Assembly: GCA_028829895.1 (NCBI GenBank)
Contig: CM054181.1
Coordinates: 64,781,259 to 64,845,258 of the forward strand
Length of the DNA stretch: 64,000 nucleotides
Source: Sinotaia quadrata
Taxonomy: Eukaryota > Mollusca > Gastropoda > Architaenioglossa > Viviparidae
Reading direction: 5' to 3'
The translations under genes were made by a program, and so were the position numbers. Positions 57,706-64,000 of this stretch are shown here, one piece after another; positions within the stretch are counted from its first letter, which is position 1, and each line of letters starts with the position of its first letter. Below the pieces are notes generated by a model, which saw nothing but the letters and a program-made list of their open reading frames with translations, was not told the origin of the DNA and ran no database searches.

Positions 57706-57930
57706 AACTATAGACGCACGGCAGGCTGATGCTTATATCCGGGCTTTTTGCCAACCAGCACAAAAGGACAATGTGATGTGACGTTAACTTAAACTGTTTG
57801 CTAGTTTAACAAAAGGACCACGTCTTCTTTGACGATGATAACATGTGTGACGTTAACTTAAACTGTTGAGTGCTAACAACAGGGCCACGTCTTCTGGACG
57901 ATGGTAACATATGTGTACGATGAAGATTAA
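57706..57930. repeat. Dispersed repeat copy B followed by a local duplication
   Basis: 57747-57801 (TTGCCAACCAGCACAAAAGG, GTGATGTGACGTTAACTTAA) matches 39514-39560. The block GTGACGTTAACTTAAACTGT, GCCACGTCTTCT, GACGATGGTAACAT is then duplicated within 57777-57912. Confidence 0.65.
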
Positions 57931-58887
57931 GGTCATAGCGATGTGCAGTTTATGCACGTTTCGTAGCCTTGATCTTTAAACGCTCCCTTACATGTGTTCG
58001 GAAACATAACTTGTCTGAGTTAAAAAGAAAAAATGGTGGAGAGGTATTGGTGGTAATGTATCATACAGTCGTGGAGCAGGGGTTGCCATTTATCACAAAA
58101 TTCTTTGTCTATAAAATTAAAGTATAGCTGTTTACGTATAATTATTTCCTATCATTTGGGACAATCCAAGCAACGTCTATTCACAAGTCGGTCACTGACA
58201 CACTCCCTCAAAAGAGTGGGTGTGACCATGAGAAACAGCCCACCAACCGGGAGAAGTGTTCAACCCACGGACTGGACAGCCTTCCACCCAAAAGCAAAGA
58301 GTTCAGCACTTTGACCCCTCAGTAAAAACAGCTCCTAACCGGCCAGTCCAATGGATCAGTTAGTGGACTCGATATCATGACCTGCAAGACGGAATAGACA
58401 GTTAGAGTGTCCTGCTGGACCAACCATTTGTCACCACATCTGTCCTCTGGAACGCATGCTACTGCCAAGGTCAGTGGATATCCGCTGGATCGGTTCCTAG
58501 TGCTGTCAGTGTCCGTCCTCGTGGCAATATCTATTGCCGATAGCGAGTGTTTATTGACAGTCTGCCTAGAGAGAGATGAAAACAGATTGATTTTGTTGGG
58601 TGAGCTATAGTGGATAATAACTAATTTCTTCAGAATATTGACACTTTATATGCTGTTAGCGGGGAATGGGCAAATTCACTTCACTCGCGTATATCTCTGC
58701 TTGTCCTATTAGTGTTATGCTTGAATCAGGCAAACGGCTGGTGACGGCACAGGCATAAACCGGGGGTGGGGTGGGGTAGGGATAGAGCACATTATTATTT
58801 AATTATTTTTGTATATCGGTGTGTGTCTGCGTGTGTCCCTCGTGCAATTATTGTTGTTATGGTCTCTATGTTGCTTGCGTGATTGTA

Positions 58888-58890
<3 letters not shown>
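57931..58890. other. Non-repetitive sequence of higher GC, no gene assigned
   Basis: 58150-58610 is richer in GC than most of the window and holds two short plus-strand frames (58105-58314 and 58407-58610). The second contains a hydrophobic YPLDRFLVLSVSVLVAISI stretch. Neither is recognisable, and splicing evidence is absent. Confidence 0.35.

Positions 58891-58891
<1 letters not shown>

Positions 58892-58975
<84 letters not shown>
58892..58975. repeat. (GT)n microsatellite
   Basis: About 41 GT units. The flanks TGTCCCTCGTGCAA (about 58833) and TGTCCCTCATGCAA (about 58972) are near-identical. The region looks like an expanded duplication of a GTGT-TCCCTC(A/G)TGCAA unit. Confidence 0.96.
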
Positions 58976-58980
<5 letters not shown>

Positions 58981-59342
58981 ATGCAAATTTTCGTGTTACT
59001 ATCTCTGTGTTGCATGAGTGATAGTGTTTATTTTATGGTTGCTATATTTGTACTTGACATATTATGATTATGATGCGCATAAAATGGTGTCGGTCCTGTA
59101 TGGTGTACATGTGCGTGGGGGTTTCTGTGTGTATTGTGTATGCGTGTTATGTTTATGAATATGTGTGTGTGGTTGGTGTGTATATGATATATAATATATG
59201 TGATTATTATGGTATTAAGAATGTAATCATGTTTGGGGTGTGTTTAGGGTGGTTTAGGTATATGTGGGTGCATGTCATGTAGGCTTTGTGTATATATTTG
59301 TGTATATTTATAGTGTATGTGAGTGTGAGTTATGTTATTGTG
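58976..59342. other. GT-rich unique sequence
   Basis: No gene. Confidence 0.45.
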
Positions 59343-59435
59343 ACGGCAACACCAATTAGTTAATGAAAATGATTATTATTAATTAATTAATCTTTCGTAA
59401 CTAATTACAAGTGATGAGAATCTTATTTTATAGTC
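59343..59435 (+). repeat. Dispersed repeat, copy A
   Basis: ATGATTATTATTAATTAAT, then AACTAATTACAAGTGAT(G)AGAATCTTA, aligns in the same orientation with 63468-63556. Confidence 0.75.
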
Positions 59436-59611
59436 TTTATGTGAATAGTGAAGACGCAAGCATTTGTGTAGTGTGTGAGTGTAATGAAATGTTTTTGTGT
59501 ATAATTTGTTCGTGAACTGTTTTGTATGGGCGTGTTTATGGTATGCGTGCACACTTGTGTCATTTTCCGACCACGAATATGTGTGCATGTACATGTGCAT
59601 TTTTGCTTCTC

Positions 59612-60028
<417 letters not shown>

Positions 60029-60340
60029 ATGTTGGAAGACAGATGCGAGTCGGCAATTACAAAGGAGGAGGTTCGTGTGCAAAAGAACACGAATCACACT
60101 TCTTTACCGCCAGATTACAGCTCACGGCGAAGTAGTGCAGACTCTCGGATCTCCGAGTGTTTAGACTCTGAACTGGTCTACATTAGCGAAGCGGGCATCG
60201 GGGTCTATGACAAAATTGTCTTAGTTCGATCGATACAATGTTTTGGGACACATAAATCAGTCCTGCAAGTAGGGGTACCATCCTTGCGCTGGCTGGAATT
60301 ACTGGCGAAGACTAGGGTGGCAATGGCGGACGATTCATGA
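60029..60340 (+). CDS. Hypothetical 103-residue open frame (weak candidate)
   Basis: The frame starts with ATG and has a non-repetitive, balanced composition (SLPPDYSSRRSSADSRISEC, SELVYISEAGIGVYDKIVLV, SLRWLELLAKTRVAMADDS). GC is above the background. There is no domain, poly(A) signal or exon boundary that I can support. An opposing minus-strand frame overlaps its end. Treat as unproven. Confidence 0.15.
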   Translation: MLEDRCESAITKEEVRVQKNTNHTSLPPDYSSRRSSADSRISECLDSELVYISEAGIGVYDKIVLVRSIQCFGTHKSVLQVGVPSLRWLELLAKTRVAMADDS

Positions 60341-60555
60341 CCTTCAACAGTTTGGTCTGACCTAGTGGTAAATAATTGGACGTTTGTCAAACAGACGGCA
60401 AGGCGCATTCACCAACCCCTTTGTCTCTGCAGTCTTGCTCACCTTTTACTGAGGTCAAGCTTTTCCTGAGAAGTGGTCATTTTTGTCGTGCAGCTAGTCT
60501 TTGTACGCGTATCGTTCATGATTGTTTGGTTTACGTATGGTCATTCTGCCGTCAA
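60341..60555. other. Unique sequence
   Basis: Nothing recognised. Confidence 0.4.
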
Positions 60556-60559
60556 AAGT

Positions 60560-61190
60560 ACTTGAATGGACTCGGGTCATTTTGTCAACACAGCACTAAC
60601 TGGCTGGCCTCTGGTCATTTTGTCACCAGTAATGAATTTCTTTGATATATGGTCATTTTGTCACCAGTAATGAGTTTGTTTGATATGTGGTCATTTTGTC
60701 ACCAGTAATGAGTTTGTTTGATGTGGTCATTTTGTCACCAGTAATGTTTGATATCTGGTTATTGTCACCAGTAATGAGTTTGTTTGAAATGTGGTCATTT
60801 TGTCATATTAGTGTGCTTGGGCTTTTTGTCATCAATGCTAAGTTTGGTTGGTATGTGAATTTTCTCCTGTCATTAATATGTTCTTAGTTGGGGTCATTAT
60901 TTTATCATTTCTTAGTTTGGATGATATTTGTTCATTTTGCCATCAGGACTGTACTTGCTTAATGACTAATCGTTTTGTCATACACACTGAGTGAAGTAGG
61001 TGTCTGATTATTTTGTCATACACACTGGGTGTAGTAGGTGTCTGATTATTTTGTCATACACACTGAGTGTAGTAGGTGTCTGATTATTTTGTCATACACA
61101 CTGAGTGAAGTAGGTGTCTGATTATTTTGTCATACACACTGAGTGAAGTAGGTGTCTGATTATTTTGTCAACAGTATAGGGTTTGGGTGA
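60560..61190. repeat. Two adjacent 38-bp minisatellites sharing a TTTTGTCA core
   Basis: Left array (60560-60810): GGTCATTTTGTCACCAGTAA TGAGTTTGTTTGATATGT, about 6 copies with deletions. Right array (60985-61170): TGATTATTTTGTCATACACA CTGAGTGAAGTAGGTGTC, 5 copies. The sequence between them keeps decayed TCATTTTG motifs. The shared period and core imply one ancestral array. Confidence 0.92.
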
Positions 61191-61895
61191 TGTCATTTTG
61201 TCGTCGGTAATTTATGTTTTAAATTTGCTAATTCGGCATGAGTATTTATTTCAAACATAAAATATGTTATTCAAAGCCAACACATATACACACATACACA
61301 CTTATAAACATGCATATAGGATTGTTTATTCCGACTTAAAATCTTCAGCGTGAGACCTCGCTACAAAGCTTGAGATAACCTTGTCTTTAGCATAAATCCT
61401 TAAGCCGACGAGAAACTGGATTCTCTAGAATCAAAACACTGTAGACAGATTAAATATTTTGAATATCTTCCCTTGAAGATCGGCCTAAGCTTTCCTTCAT
61501 CCTCTCATTAAACGTAAGACTTCGCCTTGCAAACCGAGACAATCTCATTTTTATTTTTGTCCCGCCTGCCATTCGTATTTACATGATTAAGTTTGGTGCT
61601 CGGGCGGAGAAGGATTGTCTTAACTTTAATTCGTTACACTTTCAACGACTAAAATAAAATTAAAGAAATAAAGCTGATGCAATACAGAGAAAATACAAAT
61701 TTTCTCGCACGCGACATCGAGTGACATTATTTTTCAACACTTTGCAAGCTGTTAGCAGTTCAATCTGCTAAACATTTCGTGTGCGAAAATAAAAATTGTT
61801 TAAATAAAATACTGGTAGATGCTTTGACAGTGTTTACATATATTATTGACCAGTGTATGTAACATTGTTAAAATACGATATCAATGGGTGTCTTT
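61191..61895. other. AT-rich unique sequence
   Basis: Nothing recognised. Confidence 0.4.
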
Positions 61896-61899
61896 TGAC

Positions 61900-62405
61900 G
61901 AGATGTCTGATTTATTCTTTAATACGTAATTGACATGTGTCTATGATAATGTTTAAATACCTTATTCACAGGTATCTATAACATTGTTTAAATACGTTAT
62001 TGACAAGTGCCTATGACATGGTATAAATACATTATTGACAAGTGCCTATGACATTATTTATTTACGTTATCGACAAGTGCCTATGAGATTGTTTATTTAC
62101 ATTTTTTACAGGTGCATTATTAAAATGAGTCTATCATATTGCTTACATACGTTATTGACAGGTGTCCAATACATTGTTTAAATGCGTTATTTACTGGTTG
62201 GTGTGTATGACACTTTAAACACATTATGGACGGTTAAGTATGACATTGTTTAAATACGTTATTCAGAGGCGTCTGTGACATTGTTTAAATACATCGGTAA
62301 CACGTGTTTGTGACGTTGTTTATGTACAAGAGTGACAGGCGTTGGAGACATTGTTTAAATACATTGGTAACTGGTGTATGTGACGTTTAAATAAAAGGGT
62401 GCCAG
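61900..62405. repeat. Decayed minisatellite, unit about 35-38 bp, about 13 copies
   Basis: Variants of TTTAAATACGTTATTGACAG GTGTCTATGACATTG, highly diverged. Confidence 0.85.
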
Positions 62406-62585
62406 TTATTTGTGACGCATGTTGACATTATTTTAGCATATGACTGGATAGGTATATGTCATTATTACTGATGATGTTTACATGTTACTGTATGATGCTG
62501 CGTTACACGGGCGTTAGCAATCAACGTTACAGACATGACCTTTCGTTGTAATATACTAACGCCATGACGAACATGTGACTTGTAC
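62406..62585. other. Unique sequence
   Basis: Nothing recognised. Confidence 0.4.
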
Positions 62586-62589
62586 TTTA

Positions 62590-62805
62590 AGAATTCGTCA
62601 TTTACCGATTTTCTTTATAATCTTGTAATTTATCGGAGTCTTTCTTTTAAATGGGTAATTTATCGATATTTCTTTTAAACCTCTTAGTTTATAGGCCTCC
62701 CTTTAAATCTCGTAATTTATTAGCCACTATTTTAAATCTGATAATTTGTCAGCTGATTTTTTGTTTGTTTACTTCTTATTACGTTTAAAATCTCGAAATT
62801 TATTG
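62590..62805. repeat. Decayed repeat, unit about 40 bp, about 5 copies
   Basis: Variants of TTTTAAATCTCGTAATTTAT with a following CGG/TTAG segment. Confidence 0.7.
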
Positions 62806-62944
62806 GGCTGTCGCGAACGTCAGCTCTGGCCACTCTCTAAACAGAAATATTAATTAAAATATATTAATTATAATATGTTATGTTTGTATTCATTATTTTT
62901 TTTTCTTACAGCTTTTCTATTCGAACCTTACTTTTTCTGCGAGT

Positions 62945-63232
62945 GGGGTGGGACCGTGTTGATAAGCAGTTAAGGTGAGATTGTGTTGATAAGCAGTAAG
63001 GAGAGGCTACGTTGATAAGCGAGTGGTTAGACCGTATTGATAAGTGAGTGGCTAGGGGCAGCGTTGATACATGGATGAGGTGGGTCTGTAGTTGATAAGC
63101 GGGTGGGATGGAGCCGTGTGGATATACAATGTTGATAAGCGAGTGAGGTGGGGCTGTGTTGATAAACGGGTGGGGTGGGCTGTGTTGATAAGCGGGTGGG
63201 ATGGAGCCGTGTGGATAGATAGATAGATAGAT
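62945..63232. repeat. About 27-bp GT-rich minisatellite, about 9 diverged copies
   Basis: GATAAGCGGGTGGGGTGGAG CCGTGTT-type units of 25-40 bp end in a short (GATA)n. One 36-bp stretch (GATAAGCGGGTGGGATGGAG, CCGTGTGGATA) is present twice exactly. Confidence 0.9.
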
Positions 63233-63465
63233 GCAAGAAGAAAAAGAGAAATTGTCTACAAAGATCACAATAGACGGGTCCAGTACGTTTGCCAGTCGCT
63301 GTATATGTCGAATTAATAAATAATAAATGTCGTACTTGTATGAAACTTTAAACGCGGATCATGATGGAATTATATACTACAGTTCCTTCTTATTAAAACA
63401 CTCTCAAGACACAAATGTTAACACACCCACTTTCTAAAGCTAAAAGACACAACGTATGCTCCCGT
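63233..63465. other. AT-rich unique sequence
   Basis: Nothing recognised. Confidence 0.4.
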
Positions 63466-63467
63466 GT

Positions 63468-63556
63468 CGCTAACGCCACCAAGTTAATTATTATGATTAT
63501 TATTAATTAATCATCCATAGCTAATTACAAGTGATAAGAATCTTAATTTACGTTAT
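63468..63556 (+). repeat. Dispersed repeat, copy B
   Basis: Same-orientation match to 59343-59435: GTGTCGCTAACGCCACCAAG aligns to GTGACGGCAACACCAATTAG, then the shared ATTATTATTAATTAAT and CTAATTACAAGTGAT blocks. Confidence 0.75.
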
Positions 63557-64000
63557 TAATAATTCTCCAGAAGACACCACTCGCCTCTCCCATTTGGCTG
63601 ATATGTTTGCGCTGCAAACGTTTTCTCTCTTCCACAACAGTAAAGACAAACATTTACTATCACACAATATTTCCTTACATGGAAAACATCTTACTGAAGG
63701 GGAAGATAAATCCATCTTTTAATCAATATTTAGTGAACCCTCACCCACCCACTTTCTTCTCCAACGTATGGTTATCAATACAAGCAAGAAGATCAATAAA
63801 TTTAATAATAAATGTATTAATCCACAAATGAATATACTTGTAGCAAATACAATGAAAAGATTAATTGACATTAGTATTTCCATTAACCATTTTCAAGCTA
63901 TTTCGATATTTATAAACTCTTATATCTTAACACATAATTCAACAGATTAGTGTCAATATAAATCACAGAATAGTTCTTATTAGAGAACAGAAATGGAGTT
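63557..64000. other. AT-rich unique sequence to the window edge
   Basis: Only short chance frames (for example 63607-63831), none recognisable. Confidence 0.4.

Overview
This is an AT-rich, gene-poor eukaryotic nuclear window. It shows no bacterial gene organisation, no rRNA or tRNA gene that I can recognise, and only one convincing host protein-coding segment. Abundant (CA)n, (GATA)n and (GAAA)n microsatellites, minisatellites every 1-2 kb, CR1/jockey-like and restriction-endonuclease-type LINE relics, a pogo/Tigger-like DNA transposon relic and a single intron-interrupted receptor exon together suggest a marine invertebrate, most likely a mollusc (possibly a gastropod). That assignment is inference from style and repeat families, not from a diagnostic gene.

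The host gene is on the minus strand at 43881-44928. It is a 349-codon first coding exon encoding the signal peptide, an acidic linker and the start of the extracellular Cache-like domain of a GPR158/GPR179 (Drosophila CG31760)-type class C orphan GPCR. It ends at a perfect splice donor. No later exon (membrane domain) is visible to the left, so 1-43880 is probably intron 1 and/or unrelated intergenic DNA. A CpG-dense block at about 45655-45985 lies 0.7-1 kb upstream of the start codon and is the best promoter candidate.

Four mobile-element relics are readable. (1) A CR1/jockey-like LINE reverse transcriptase on the minus strand at about 6420-7530. (2) A long decayed LINE ORF on the plus strand at about 24990-28900, with endonuclease, RT and C-terminal pieces. 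(3) A pogo/Tigger-like element at 51288-52414 with terminal inverted repeats and the C-terminus of its transposase. (4) A second kind of LINE RT with a YMDD box at about 53350-54720, followed by a possible N-terminal piece of the same family at 54900-55400. Weaker traces are a hAT-like end at about 16394, a retroposon-like block with an oligo(A) tail at 4409-4720, and three pairs of short dispersed repeats.

The rest is dominated by tandem repeats: more than 40 arrays of mostly unrelated units of 24-74 bp with 3-26 copies, ranging from nearly identical to badly decayed. Many ORF-like stretches are artefacts of arrays whose unit is a multiple of 3. Two arrays (26385-26697 and 26800-27410) arose inside the coding sequence of the LINE relic from the reverse-transcriptase blocks NYRG.SLLS and D.K..DTVN. 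A third (19190-20210) alternates 42-bp and 36-bp units that differ by 6 bp exactly within a perfect hairpin. These are the most unusual observations in the window.
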